From positions 39,116,444 to 39,180,443 of the forward strand of contig CM055101.1 in NCBI GenBank assembly GCA_029204225.1: 64,000 bases of DNA, read 5' to 3'. Below, in pieces: positions 51,365-63,393 of the stretch. The stretch's first letter is position 1; each line of letters opens with the position of its first letter. The DNA is from Diphasiastrum complanatum. Its lineage: Eukaryota > Streptophyta > Lycopodiopsida > Lycopodiales > Lycopodiaceae. The notes under the pieces were generated by a model. That model had not been told where the DNA came from and did not search any database. It saw nothing but the letters and a program-made list of their open reading frames with translations. A program made the translations under genes and the position numbers.

Positions 51365-51830
51365 CAACCTGAACACACTCTTGCTTAAGCTCTCAAACTT
51401 TCCAGCAAGTGACCAAATCAAGTTATGGTGTGAAGAGTTACTTGCATTCTTAGAAAATACCCAAAACTAGGATGCCAAGATTACCTAGTAATGAACAAAC
51501 TTGATCAACATATGATCAACACACTAAGATATTGATTCAACCTGTAAAACCACATGTAAACCACACTTCTAAAAGTTTATAAACTCCAGCAAGTGATAAA
51601 TACAAGATTTAGAGGTGAATGAATGAGCACACTTAGTGAATCACAAGACTAGCTTCACTATCTTGTCAAATCTTGGTGTTTAGATGTAGATCTAAGATCA
51701 CTTCACATGAGAATGTTCCTCAACCTGTTAAGAACCTGAAAACACACTTGCATAATGGTTAACACCTTCCAGCAAATGCTCCAATCAAATTACATAAGGA
51801 GAGTTACTTACATGCTCAACAAAGTACACC
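51365..51830 (-). repeat. Three diverged repeats of about 180 bp in the leader
   Basis: CAACCTG (51,365, 51,538 and 51,721) and CCAGCAA(G/A)TG (about 51,402, 51,586 and 51,769) recur in the same order, with a period of about 173-184 bp. They lie in the untranslated leader between primer site and Gag. A further stretch near 51,980-52,025 repeats CATCCACTTAAGGAGA twice. Role unknown; packaging or translation signals are possible. Confidence 0.65.
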
Positions 51831-52310
51831 AAAATTTATGCCAAAATTGATGACAATCTTTACAATATGCTCTTCACAATGGAGCTTACAATATGTTCAC
51901 CCAAAAAAGGGGATCTTTCATCCAAATGGGAGCTTTGCTCAGCCTTTAGGAGAATTACAACTCACTCAAAAGAGCATTTGTCATCCACTTAAGGAGAAGT
52001 TTCATCCACTTAAGGAGAGTGTTCATCCAAGAATGGAGATTGTCAACAATAGGATTGAAAAGAACATTGTTAGTATTGAATATGCACAAGCCTCACAATC
52101 ACAAATGATTAGGTGTTATGATCTGATCCAAAATAGTTTCTTTTCAGCCTCTGATCTTCAATAGACCTGAAATATGCTTTTGATCCACAAGTTCAACTCA
52201 CAAAACAAAGGTTAGTAAGATTTGATCAACAAAGCAATGCAAAATCATGCTAGAACTTGATCAAACATCCAAATATCACCAAAAATGGAATACTTACTGT
52301 AAATAGAAGC

Positions 52311-52328
52311 CAACCAGCTCTGATACCA
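52311..52328 (-). promoter_or_regulatory. Primer-binding site (initiator-Met tRNA)
   Basis: On the minus strand TGGTATCAGAGC follows the 5' LTR with no gap, complementary to the 3' end of plant initiator methionine tRNA. Confidence 0.95.
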
Positions 52329-52953
52329 TGTGAAAAATACAGATCCTAAGTGGATCTAAACTCCAAGATCATTGGCTTGAATGCTTGCACTCCAAACTAC
52401 ATAAGCTAGGAATTGGCAACACATTCTATGCTACCTAGAATGCAAAGAACTTGATCAAAAAGCATTTATCACAAATGGAAACTTCCATAAACATCAAGTG
52501 CGGCCCAAAATAGCATTATACAGTCCATAATACATCAGCCTATCACTTTTGGAAAGCACCTAAGATCATACACAATAGCTTGAAGACAATACACACAACA
52601 ATGCTCTCAATGGAGGAAGAAACAATGACAATGATCTATTGATCTCAATGAAGCATACAAAAGGTTTCTCCAACCTGTTCTCCACGACTTCCCTACTATT
52701 TATGGATGAGGAAGATGACTCTCTCTCCTCTCTCTAGAAGGTACTTGACCCTAGATATTCCCTATATAGAAAAATTAGCTAAAAATGGCTTATATGACCA
52801 AAATACATCAAAATGGTCCATCATACTGAAAAAATACAGTAAATAAAAACATTGTGGCCTGGTTCACACGTGTGAAACTCCAGAACCAAAACTATTTACA
52901 ATTTTAGCCAATTTAGGCCTCAAACTAGCTAGGAAATGTTGACAATTTTCACA
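52329..52953 (-). repeat. 5' LTR of the full-length Copia
   Basis: 625 bp, TG...CA. Lacks 30 bp that the 3' LTR has (joint at about 52,818). Because LTRs are identical at integration, this is probably a later deletion. Confidence 0.95.
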
Positions 52954-52958
52954 TTAAG

Positions 52959-53819
<861 letters not shown>

Positions 53820-54279
53820 AGAACTGTAGCTATTATTTTGAGTTTGTAATTAGGAGCATGCGTTTATCAGCACTATTGTATTGTGTTTTGATTCTCTTTT
53901 ATATATACAGATTTGCTACTTTTCAATCTTTACATTCTTGATTGAATGCAATTGTCTCTCTCACTATCTTGCACACAAACATGGTTATTAGAGACAGAGG
54001 ATTGCATGGCTGTCCAAGATGCCTAATGCTTCGCAATCCTACTGTTACGATAGTCTCAGACTCCTACTCTGATAACCCAAAGGGATAACAAGCCTTTGAT
54101 TTCGTTTCTTAGTCAGTCCACGTTCCTGTAATCGCAGTTACTATTGTGTTCATTATTTTCTTACTGTTGGTAGAGACATCGTTTTACATCATAATCGCCT
54201 CTCGTGTTCTGCTTCTGTCACGTCCGTTGCAATCGTAATCAATCGTAGACCAAGCATTTCACATCATACACCAACAATA

Positions 54280-54307
54280 CCCACGTTTTATGACATGGTA
54301 TCAGAGC
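54280..54307 (+). promoter_or_regulatory. LTR end and primer-binding site of the 54-kb Copia
   Basis: ACCCACGTTTTATGACA ends at 54,295 and TGGTATCAGAGC follows at 54,296-54,307, the initiator-Met tRNA primer site. The LTR end resembles the 3' LTR end ACCCATGTTTTACGACA at 59,415-59,431. Confidence 0.9.
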
Positions 54308-54436
54308 AGACATTTTAGTAATTTGCATTTCTACTGCGGATTATCAGTCTTGTTTCTATCAAGATGCCTTTCTAGCAAATGCGCAGTCAATAGTATTCCA
54401 ACAATCGTTGTTTCTACCAGATCTCGTTCAACCAGA

Positions 54437-57400
54437 ATGGATCTATCATCTAGTTCATCCCTCATTGACAAACTCAATGGAGATAACTACCATCTTTGGA
54501 AATTCAAGATGAAGGTTATACTTCTAGCCAAAGAACTATGGGACATCGTTGATGGCACAGAGCTCAAACCAGAGGGAGATGCAGACAACATCACCAAGTG
54601 GAGACTAAGAGGTGACAAAGCATTTGCCATGATCACCCTCAACATCAAGGATACTCAGATCAGTCACATAGATGCTGCTCAGATTGCTAAGGATGCATGT
54701 GACATCCTAGCAACTCTCTATGACGTCAGAGACGTTACTTCCAAGCTTCATCCGAGGAAGAAAATTTTCACCCTCAAAATGTCTGATGTAGATAGTGTTT
54801 CGAGTCATCTCAACACCTTCAAAAATCTTATGGAGTAGATGACTGCAATTGGCTCAGTCATAGAAGATTCTGATGCACTCATGACTCTATTATCGAGTCT
54901 ACATGAAGCCTACAAAAATTGGGTAATGGCAATTTCTACGCAGGAGCACCTCACTCTATCAAGAGTAATTTCGCTGCTCTTACAAGAGGAGATCAGAAGA
55001 TCAGCATCCTCCTCAAGCTTAGGATCGGATCCTCAAGCTCTATATTGGAAAAATCAGAAGTTTAGATCCAAGAGATCTACAAAGATAGCCTATACTGACA
55101 AGAAGAGCAACATGCAATCTGGACCAAATTCTAGTTTAGGATCGAATTCAAGCTCTTCATCATTCCAACCAGTGCAAAAACTTTTCTACAAATATTGTAA
55201 AAGGACTGGCCACGAAATCAAGGACTGCCAAACTTTGAAATACAAACAACGAAAAGAAGAAGCAGTTCCAACAACAAGCACATAGTGCTACAACCAGTCA
55301 CTCAAATCAGCAACAAGAAGAAGATGAAGCAGCTTTCATGACCAAAGTCGGAGAACAACGGGATATCGATTTCTGGTATTTAGATTTCGGAGCAGCTCAA
55401 CACATGACTCACCATCACGACAAACTATAAGTCATTCACCCACTCTCGAGTTGTGCAACTTGGAGACAACTCATCACATTCAATCGAAGGTGAAGGAACA
55501 GTCAGAGTTGAATTCAAAAGAGGTGAGGTCAAGTTGTTGTCCAATGTTCTCCACGTTCCAAATCTCACCAAGAATCTGCTCTCAGTTAGCAGAATCACCA
55601 ATTCCGGTCGGAGGGTCGAATTCGATACAAAAGGCTGTACAATTCTTGACAAATTTCAGAAGGTTCTAGCCTACAAAAGAAGAAGCGGCTATCTTTACAA
55701 ACTCAGCCATTGCTACTCTTCTGACAGTCAAGCTTTTCACGCAGCCACTTATAAATCAACTGATATGTTGTGGCATTTCAGACTTGGCCATTTTAACTTC
55801 AACAGTATTAAGCAAATTTCAGCTCAAAGTCTAGTACAAGATCTATCTTTTGTCAGCAAGCCAACTTCTCCAAGCCAAAGTTGTATTATCAGCAAACATG
55901 CTAGAAGTCCTTTAATTTCAGACTCAATTCATACATCCAAGGGCTTGCTTGACCTTGTACATTGACATTTGTGGCCTAATGCAGACTGCTTCCACAGGGG
56001 GGACTCTCTATTTTCTAACCTTCATCGACAACTTCTCTCGAAGGACTGCTACCTACTTTATGAAGAACAAATCCAACGCATTCAAGTTTTTCAAGCAGTT
56101 CAAGGCATCTGTAGAAAATCAGACCCAGAGGAAGATCAAAGCTCTACGCACAGATGGAGGGGGGGAGTATATCTCTACAAAATTCAAGGATTTCTGCAAG
56201 TCCAATGGAATACATCAACAATATACAACCAGCTACTCACCTCAGTCCAATGGTGTAGCTGAACAAGTTTGATCTAGGATTGGTTGGGCGGTTTGGGTCC
56301 GTAGTCTCTTCTATTGTGTTCTCCTATCCTCATCTTAGGGGGAATCCTTGAGTGTCTTTACATTGAAAGTCCTGTACATAATAGACTGAATCCTTTTGTG
56401 GAATACACTTATTACTGACTTTTCTTGGATTTGAGTATTTTCATATATCATCTTTTTGATTAACTTTTATTGAAATTTATAATTTCTTTAAAAGGAGGGG
56501 TGAAGTGGTGGAATAAAATTCTATTTGGAAATCTATAGGTTGCATAGTTTCGGAAGAGAACCAGCTGTGGTATAGAAATGAGATTTGGTCTGAAAGTAAT
56601 TTCGGATAGATTCAGAGTAAGAATGCCTCTCTTCCAAAGAAATTATGGGCAGAAGCTGTTACTACAGCTGTCTACTTGCAGAATCGATCCATCGCCAAAG
56701 CCCTGAATGGAAAGACACCTAATGAGGTGTGGACATGATTGAAACCATCACTAAAAAATATTCTAGTGTTTGGATGCATCGCTTTTGTTTAGATCCCTGA
56801 ACATGTAAGAAGAAAGCTAGATGATAAGAGCTGGAAAATGATTTTCATCGGCTATACCCCAGACCACCAAGCTCTACAATTTGGATACTGAGAAGGCATT
56901 CACCAGTAGAGATGTCATTTTTGTGGAAGACCAGTTCATCGACCACAAAGGAAAAGCTGCTGATAAATCCGACCCAAGGATCGAGCAACCAGACAATTTC
57001 GATCTAGGGATTTAACTGCAGAATATTGATACTGACTCAGAAAATGAGTCAAAATCTCAACGAGTCAACCCACATCAGAGGACCGAAGTTCAACCCAGAA
57101 GGTCGAACAGGTCCAGACAACCTCCATCCAGATTTATGAATTATCCGGCCTGCTACTTTGTGCAGGAACCAAACTCTGTTTCTAAGGCAATGTCTACTCC
57201 TGATGCTAACCAGTGGAAAGCAGCGATGGACACTGAATTCGATCCTCTGATGGAGAATAAAAAATGGACAGTCAATGAGCTGCCAAAGGACCGAAATCCA
57301 ATTCCATGCAAATGGATATTCAAGACGAAGTACAACGCTGAAGGAAGGCTAAATCGTTACAAGGCCAGGCTAGTCGCCAAAGGCTTTTATCATATTCTAG

Positions 57401-58656
57401 ATCTTGATTATTCAGAAACCTTCAGTCTAGTTGTCAAACAGGCTTCGATCCGCCTACTCCTCTCCTTTGCAGCAGCAACAGATCTTGAAGTCCACCCGAT
57501 GGATGTCCAGACCACTTTCCTCAATGGAACCATCGAAGAGGAAATCTATATGATGCAGTCAGAGGGATATGAACTTAACGGCAAGCAACAACACCTTGTA
57601 TGCAAAATTCACAAGGTGCTCTATGGGCTGAAACAGTCACTCAGAGCCTGGTTTCATTCCAAACTTGGCAGACTCGAATGTCTACTTCAAATCTGTATCA
57701 GATTACTTCATCATCATCACTCTCTATGTTGGTGATACACTCTTATTCAGTAACAATCTGAATCTGATGAAGGATACAAAATGCAGGCCCAAAAATACAA
57801 GGTGACTGACATGGGTCCAGCCCACTATTGTCTCGGAATCCAAATCCAACAAGATCGACCCAACAGACTAATTTTTATTAGTCAGCAACGATATTTCAAC
57901 AATGTGCTGAAAAATTATGGAATGGCCAACTACAAACCAAGTCACTTTCCATTTGACCCTGGACTAAAGTTATCAAGAGGACAGTCTCCCCAAACTGAGG
58001 CAGAAAAGGAAGAGATGAAGCGCTACCCATTTCAATCCATCATCGGCTCACTGATGTATGCAATGATCTGCACGCGACCAGACCTTGCATATTCGATCGG
58101 TACACTTAGCTAGTTCTTGTCAAATCTAGGCTTAACTCATTGGAAAGCACTAACAAAGTTCATAAAGTACATCCAAGCAACGAAAACTCTCAGCATCTGC
58201 TACGGAGGCAGCCACACTGCCAACATCCTTGAAGCCTACACAGATGCAGATTGGGCATGAGATGTCGACATCAGAAAATCAACTTTTGGATTTATATTTT
58301 TATACAACCAAGGCCCAATCTCATGGAACAGCCAAAAGCAGACCTCAGTTGCATTGTCATCAACAGAATCCGAAACCAAAAAGACGATCTGGCTAAGGCA
58401 ACTGCTTGCAGACATCAACCTTGCACAAACACTTCCTACAACAATCTATTGTGACAATCAAAGCACAATAGCGTTATCTCTCAATCTGAGATTTCACTCT
58501 CGAAGCAAACATATTGAAATTAGGTATCATTACCTTAGAGAGAAAGTTCATAGCAAGGAAGTAGCATTGGTTTCTAGTAGAACAAACTACATGGCAACAA
58601 ATTACTTCACAAAGGTCTATCAAAGGAGCAACATCTCAGATTTAACGATATCTTAA
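54437..58656 (+). pseudogene. Decayed Ty1/Copia Gag-Pol (second family)
   Basis: Gag starts at ATG 54,437 (MDLSSSSSLIDKLNGDNYHLW); a TAG interrupts it at 54,836 where the 40-kb relative has CAG. The zinc knuckle reads YKYCKRTGHEIKDC, so the first Cys is Tyr. GAG-pre-integrase (MLWHFRLGHFNFNS) has one Cys turned to Ser (SPSQSC). The integrase core has IKALRTDGGGEY, then a foreign insert at 56,265-56,624. RT: 57,136-57,735 (NRYKARLVAKGF, MDVQTTFLNGTIEEEIYM) with the catalytic box YVGD instead of YVDD; 57,781-58,113 (YCLGIQIQ, CTRPDLAYSIGTLS); RNase H 58,354-58,656 (SSTESETKK, RFHSRSKHIEIRYH). Inactive. Confidence 0.92.
56265..56624. repeat. Foreign segment inside the Copia integrase
   Basis: The integrase stops matching its relative after GTAGCTGAAC and resumes at GCCTCTCTTCC, with about 360 bp of unrelated DNA replacing about 50 bp. 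Its start (56,271-56,338) is the reverse complement of part of the dispersed LTR-like repeat at 45,905-45,972. No terminal repeats or target duplication are evident. Confidence 0.8.
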
Positions 58657-58689
58657 ATCTGAAGATCAAGGTTTTTCAAGATCCACATT

Positions 58690-58698
58690 AAGGGGGAG
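58690..58698 (+). promoter_or_regulatory. Polypurine tract
   Basis: AAGGGGGAG directly before the 3' LTR (TGTTAG) of the 54-kb Copia. Confidence 0.9.
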
Positions 58699-59431
58699 TG
58701 TTAGATTTCTTATGCTCAATCTTAAACAAATCGTTCAAATAATGAGCATCCTGAAAATCAAAAGCCGACTACATGTTTCGGACCATTCCCTTTGAGATAT
58801 TTTGTGCCTTAAACGTTTTTAAGACACCTTCGCGAAAAAAGCAACACAGTGGCCAAAATGCCTTGGAATCCATTTCAGGACCACCTTCATCTTTTTTGCA
58901 TTTTTCCTGCCTCTGCTCTAGAGGCACCTTCGGGATTTACATACCTTGAGTCTAAGGGCACCTTCGGGTTTTTCGAGTTTTTCCAACAATGGCAGACCAA
59001 CGTCGCCAAACTTATCATCATCCCTAAAAATAGTTGGACCGCTAAATATCCCAAGGGCGGTTACCCACTTTGTACATATACAAAGACTGGCGTAAATAGC
59101 ATTCAATGCTTGTAAGATATTTTTTGAAGACATTTGTAAATATATACTACTAGCTGAATCAAGCAATGTAAGTGTTCTTTTTCAATTAGAGTTATTTGTA
59201 GCCAACGTTATTACACTCAACGAGCTGAAGTTATTACTTCAAGCCAATGTACTCACTGTTGATATTAATCAGAGTGCAATTTTTGTCTCACTACTGTATT
59301 GTTCATTTGAGCAATTTGTATGAATCATTCTTCTTGAATATTTCTGCTGCTAACTGTTGCGTTTCCGTTCCTACACGCCTACGCTCAAAGCTTCGAGCTT
59401 CCGCTGTCGGTCATACCCATGTTTTACGACA
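58699..59431 (+). repeat. 3' LTR of the 54-kb Copia
   Basis: Starts TGTTAGATTTC after the polypurine tract and ends ACGACA, 733 bp. Followed directly by GTGACTGCCCCC. The ends follow TG...CA, but only the last 17 bases resemble the sequence before the primer site at 54,296. Confidence 0.8.
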
Positions 59432-59478
59432 GTGACTGCCCCCTTGAGGGATTAACTAAGTGTGGGTATGGTTGGTGG

Positions 59479-59480
<2 letters not shown>
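59432..59480 (-). repeat. Conserved flank of a GA tract, third copy
   Basis: Reverse complement reads CCCACCAACCATACCCACA, then AGT, then CTCAAGGGGGCAGT, as at 1,285-1,332 and 38,745-38,791. In all three places it directly abuts a long GA/CT tract. Confidence 0.85.

Positions 59481-59554
<74 letters not shown>
59481..59554. repeat. (TC)n microsatellite
   Basis: About 74 bp of pure TC. Confidence 0.97.
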
Positions 59555-59556
<2 letters not shown>

Positions 59557-59944
59557 GGTACTCTACTTTATTTTGTTTACTTAGAATCATAAGCTTTGCA
59601 AGGTATATGATCCTCAAAAGTTTTTGGTGGAAAAAATTTAAACCTCCACTTGCATTTATTGCAATTTCAAAGGTCAAGATCACCTGTGTCTCATCCTATG
59701 GCTACAATAGGTTCCTTCCTCCACAAGTGGTCTCACCTATAAAAAAAGGTGGTACGCTTCCTCTTCTCCTCCCATGCTCTCTTTCCCTCTCCTCCAAGCT
59801 CCTCTTGGCAAGACAAGTCTGGAGTTTCAGTGCCCTCCCTCCTACCGATTGGAGAACGTTCTACTGTTCCAATGGTAAGCGTATTCTATACTTATCTATT
59901 CTTGCTATAAAATGATTGTCAAGCAAACATACTGCATATCTTTG

Positions 59945-59967
59945 GTAGGCGCTGTAGCGCGGCCTAC
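59945..59967. repeat. GC-rich hairpin GTAGGCGCT...
   Basis: GTAGG/CCTAC encloses CGCT/AGCG with a 2-nt loop and a 3-nt bulge, in otherwise AT-rich DNA. It could be a transposon end, but no CTRR or target duplication is seen. Confidence 0.45.
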
Positions 59968-60830
59968 TGCATCGCATTTTTGATTATTTTTAAGATTTGG
60001 ATATGAATGCGAAAGCGAATTAAACAAGAGTTTTTTAAATGGGAAAATGATCAATGTCCTATTTGATCATGGTTATTAGTGAAAACATTTGCCTCTACCT
60101 ATATTGTGTTTGTATTTCTTGTGGTATTTGCACATATAGAGGCCATCATTGCATGATAAAACTACAAGAATTCCACAATAAAACACTAATAATGGTCAAA
60201 ACTTAGTTTGGACCATGCATGTCCATGCAACCTAAGATGGATAAGCCTATCTTTGGTCATTTTAGGAAGTAGTTCAAAACGGACCAACTTATTTTCAAAA
60301 GAAGAGCATCATGTACAAAAATCATAAGTAGTTTAAAGCTAGATCATCGCCTCTTTGTGCATTTAATAATAAAAAAAAGGTCTAACACGATTGTTGGTTT
60401 GAGGTCTCCTGAGCATCTTCTTAAAAATCAACCCATAATAAGCTCAAAACAAATATGCTCAATTTTGAAATTCTATCAACGTTAGATCCTTCATACAACG
60501 CCTAAATTTTAATAATATATTTGCAATGCGTTTTTGTCATAGTCACAATTTAGTTGGAGAGCTCAATAAATAGTATTACAATAGGAAAATTCAAGTATCT
60601 TGTTTATTGCTATGTTAAATTTATAATAACAATACAATTAAACAAGACTATATGATTACTTTGATTATAAAAGTAAAAAATCAAATATTATCTATTACTT
60701 AAAAACATTATTATTTTAAATTCATTGTAAACTTTATTATAAACACATTTTAGTTTTTTAATTTATCATTAGCTAAATTTTCTAGTAATGGGAATAGAGG
60801 CATAGGAGTCCATAGCAATTTCACTTACCA
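59968..60830. other. AT-rich intergenic region
   Basis: No gene or repeat shared with the rest of the window was seen between the repeat cluster and the promoter of the ATPase gene. Confidence 0.5.
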
Positions 60831-60849
60831 ATTTCAAAACTTCAAAAAT

Positions 60850-61221
60850 GCATTTGGGCAGTCGCGCCGCATCAAAACTGCCCCACTCAAACGTTTTTTA
60901 TGGACCACGTGGCGCTCCACAAAATGTCGAGGGATATTGGGATCGACCGTTGAAAAGCTCCAAGTGAGTCGTGGCTAGCATCCAACCGCGAGGGCCATTA
61001 ACCTCCCTCCTGTACTTTTCTCTTTCCTTTGGATCTATCCCTGTTCTCTTTTCCTTGTAAATTCATTCAGTATTTAGTTAGGGATCCTGATGTTCAGTTG
61101 AGGAGGAAGAGATCGTCAGCTCTTTCTTGGCAAGTGAGCGAGAGAGCATGAGAATGTACGTATGTGCGTGCAGATTCCGGGTTAATTTTAGTTGATGAGA
61201 TTAGTTTAGTTTATTGTTGCT
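60850..61221 (+). promoter_or_regulatory. Likely promoter and 5' UTR of the WRNIP1-type gene
   Basis: Base composition becomes more GC-rich from about 60,850. A perfect G-box palindrome CCACGTGG lies at 60,905-60,912. A pyrimidine-rich stretch near 61,005-61,055 (CTTTTCTCTTTCC) is typical of plant transcription starts. No clear TATA box is seen. Start site and regulation are inferred, not shown. Confidence 0.45.
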
Positions 61222-63393
61222 ATGGAGCAGCTGATAGCTATGGGGTTCAGCCAGAATCTGGCGACTCAAGCTTTAGCAGCAACTGGTGGCAAGTCCACGC
61301 TCAAGGCCACCGAGTGGATTCTGAATCAACGTAGAAATACTGAGAATCAAGCGGCAGCGTTGTTCGGCAGTGGCAGGCAGCAGCAGCAGCAGCAGGCTAG
61401 AGTGGACCATTTCTTCGCCGAACACCAGAAGGGATCCAGCGATGGCGCAGAGATGAAGGATACCCTAGGGGGGAATTCCCAGACACACAGAGCAGAGGGT
61501 GGTTCATTGAAGAAGCACCAGACGCAAGATGAGGCAAGCAAACCAGAGGCTCCATTGAAGAGGGAAAGACAAGAATTGGCTAGGGTTTCTCCTTCGGTGC
61601 CTAGGGTTTCCGCGTCTATGCCGCCTCCTCTGAAGCAGCAGCCTCAGCATTCTTCTTTGGCAAGAAAGAGCCTGACACCGCTTGCGGAGCGGATGCGGCC
61701 GCTCACGGTGGATGATGTTGTTGGGCAGGATCACCTTCTGGGGCCAAAGGGCATTTTGCGAACGCTAATTGATAGTGAAAAAATTTCTTCGATTATACTG
61801 TGGGGGCCTCCGGGGTCTGGGAAGACTTCTCTTGCTCGAGCCATATCACGGGCAGTTTCGTATCGGTTTGTGGCGCTTTCAGCCGTGGCGAGCGGTGTGA
61901 AGGAGGTGCGGCAGGTGCTGGATGAGGCAATGAGGGCAAAGAAACACGGACAACAAACCATACTCTTTCTAGATGAAGTCCATAGGTTCAACAAGTCGCA
62001 ACAGGATGCTTTCCTCCCATGTGTGGAAGCAGGCCACATAGTTTTCATCGGAGCGACAACTGAGAATCCATCCTTCGAAATCAATTCTGCACTTCTTTCA
62101 CGCTGTAAAGTGCTCACATTAAAAAGGCTTCAGCCAGAACATCTATCTGAATTGATTGAACGCGCAGTTTTGGATAATGACAAGGGTGTATTGGCGTCAT
62201 TACCCACAGTTCCTACATTCGAGAGCTTTAGGATCGAGGAAAATGCAATACATTATCTGGCCGCGGCAGCTGATGGAGATGCACGAGTGGCATTGAGTAC
62301 GCTAGAACTTGCTGGGCTGACTGCTGTTTCAAGGTTCAAGAAAAAAACAGCAGATAATGGCTTTTGTGTTCATGAAAAAGAAGAAGATGCCTTAGTCAGC
62401 AGCTTCTCTTTTAAGAGAGAGTCTGGTGCTTCGGATCGATCTATGGTAGGGTTTGGGGCAAGAAGAGAGAGTACATTCAACGTATTGGAATCACTTAAGG
62501 AAAATGTTCAGCAGTCTCAAGAGGAGTATACCAGACCCTTCAAGAAATTTGTTGGTGGGAAAGAAGTCACGGCACATACCTTTGGAAAGGATAGAGACAT
62601 GACATCCCTGCTTCACACTGATGTAGAGAAGGAAGCTGCCGCCACGCCAAGAGAATTTAGGGATAAAGACACATCACTAATAGCAGCGGATGCATGTCCA
62701 AATAAGGCCGGCAGCAACTGCTCTTCTAAGTTTGGGGTTTCTGGCGAACAACACGATGCATGCTGTGAAATGTTGGTAAACCCTGCTGCGGATAGAGATC
62801 CAGAAAAGGGCTCGGTCGTAGTAACCCTAGCCGATGTCCAAGAAACGTTGCAGCGATCACATGTACTGTATGATAAAACAGGGGAGGAACATTATAACAT
62901 AATTAGTGCTTTGCATAAATCGATACGTGGAGGGGATGCTAATGCAGGGCTCTATTGGCTTGCAAGAATGATTGAAGGCGGGGAGGGACCATTGTATGTA
63001 GCCCGAAGGTTAATCCGCTTTGCAAGTGAGGATGTAGGGCTGGCTGATCCACATGCTCTTGTACAAGCAGTGGCCTGCTTTCAGGCTTGCCAATTTTTAG
63101 GAGTTCCAGAATGCAATGTTCATCTAGCTCAGTGTGTGATCTATCTTTCTTTGGCTCCAAAATCCACCGCCATCTACCGCGCCATTGAAGCTGCACAGCA
63201 ATTAGTCAGAGAAACAGGTCAAAATGAACCAGTTCCTCTCCATTTGAGAAATGCGCCAACAAGTCTTATGAAAGATTTGGGGTATGGAAAAGGATATATC
63301 TATCCTCCAGGACATATTGGTCCTGTGAAGCAAGAATACATGCCTTCCTCTTTGAGTGGGCATGTATTCTTGGATTGGCCAGAGAAAAACTAA
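61222..63393 (+). CDS. WRNIP1: WRNIP1/MgsA (RarA)-type AAA+ ATPase
   Basis: 723 codons, uninterrupted. Proteins of this family act in the nucleus at stalled replication forks and in DNA-damage tolerance. Residues 1-38 (MEQLIAMGFSQNLATQALAA...) look like a UBA ubiquitin-binding domain, where the animal and yeast proteins have a UBZ zinc finger. Low-complexity, Gln-rich linker follows. The AAA+ core has Walker A GPPGSGKT (195-202), Walker B ILFLDE (247-252), HRFNKSQQD, sensor 1 GATTENPSF (277-285) and Arg finger SRC (Arg294). About 160 residues (374-533) of poorly conserved, charged sequence interrupt the lid region before the MgsA C-terminal domain (HYNIISALHKSIRGGDANAGLYWLAR... from about 557; GYGKGYIYPP near the end). 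The ATG is the first of the frame after a short leader. The family assignment is secure; the function here is inferred. Confidence 0.97.
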   Translation: MEQLIAMGFSQNLATQALAATGGKSTLKATEWILNQRRNTENQAAALFGSGRQQQQQQARVDHFFAEHQKGSSDGAEMKDTLGGNSQTHRAEGGSLKKHQTQDEASKPEAPLKRERQELARVSPSVPRVSASMPPPLKQQPQHSSLARKSLTPLAERMRPLTVDDVVGQDHLLGPKGILRTLIDSEKISSIILWGPPGSGKTSLARAISRAVSYRFVALSAVASGVKEVRQVLDEAMRAKKHGQQTILFLDEVHRFNKSQQDAFLPCVEAGHIVFIGATTENPSFEINSALLSRCKVLTLKRLQPEHLSELIERAVLDNDKGVLASLPTVPTFESFRIEENAIHYLAAAADGDARVALSTLELAGLTAVSRFKKKTADNGFCVHEKEEDALVSSFSFKRESGASDRSMVGFGARRESTFNVLESLKENVQQSQEEYTRPFKKFVGGKEVTAHTFGKDRDMTSLLHTDVEKEAAATPREFRDKDTSLIAADACPNKAGSNCSSKFGVSGEQHDACCEMLVNPAADRDPEKGSVVVTLADVQETLQRSHVLYDKTGEEHYNIISALHKSIRGGDANAGLYWLARMIEGGEGPLYVARRLIRFASEDVGLADPHALVQAVACFQACQFLGVPECNVHLAQCVIYLSLAPKSTAIYRAIEAAQQLVRETGQNEPVPLHLRNAPTSLMKDLGYGKGYIYPPGHIGPVKQEYMPSSLSGHVFLDWPEKN

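Larger units (their letters stand above)
46553..52953 (-). mobile_element. Full-length young Ty1/Copia retrotransposon
   Basis: Complete element of 6,401 bp on the minus strand. It has two LTRs starting TGTGAAAA and ending TTTTCACA, a perfect 5-bp target-site duplication TTAAG (46,548-46,552 and 52,954-52,958), an initiator-Met tRNA primer site, a polypurine tract, a leader of about 1.2 kb and one Gag-Pol frame of 1,317 codons broken by a single TAG. The LTRs differ by a 30-bp indel and a few bases, so insertion is recent. By itself the element should not make full Gag-Pol unless the TAG is read through. The relics at 19.85-20.7 kb and 32-35 kb are diverged relatives. Confidence 0.97.

Noticed and set aside
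51838-52164. 108-codon plus-strand ORF in the Copia leader
   Set aside because: Antisense to the element and produced by leader repeats; no domain.
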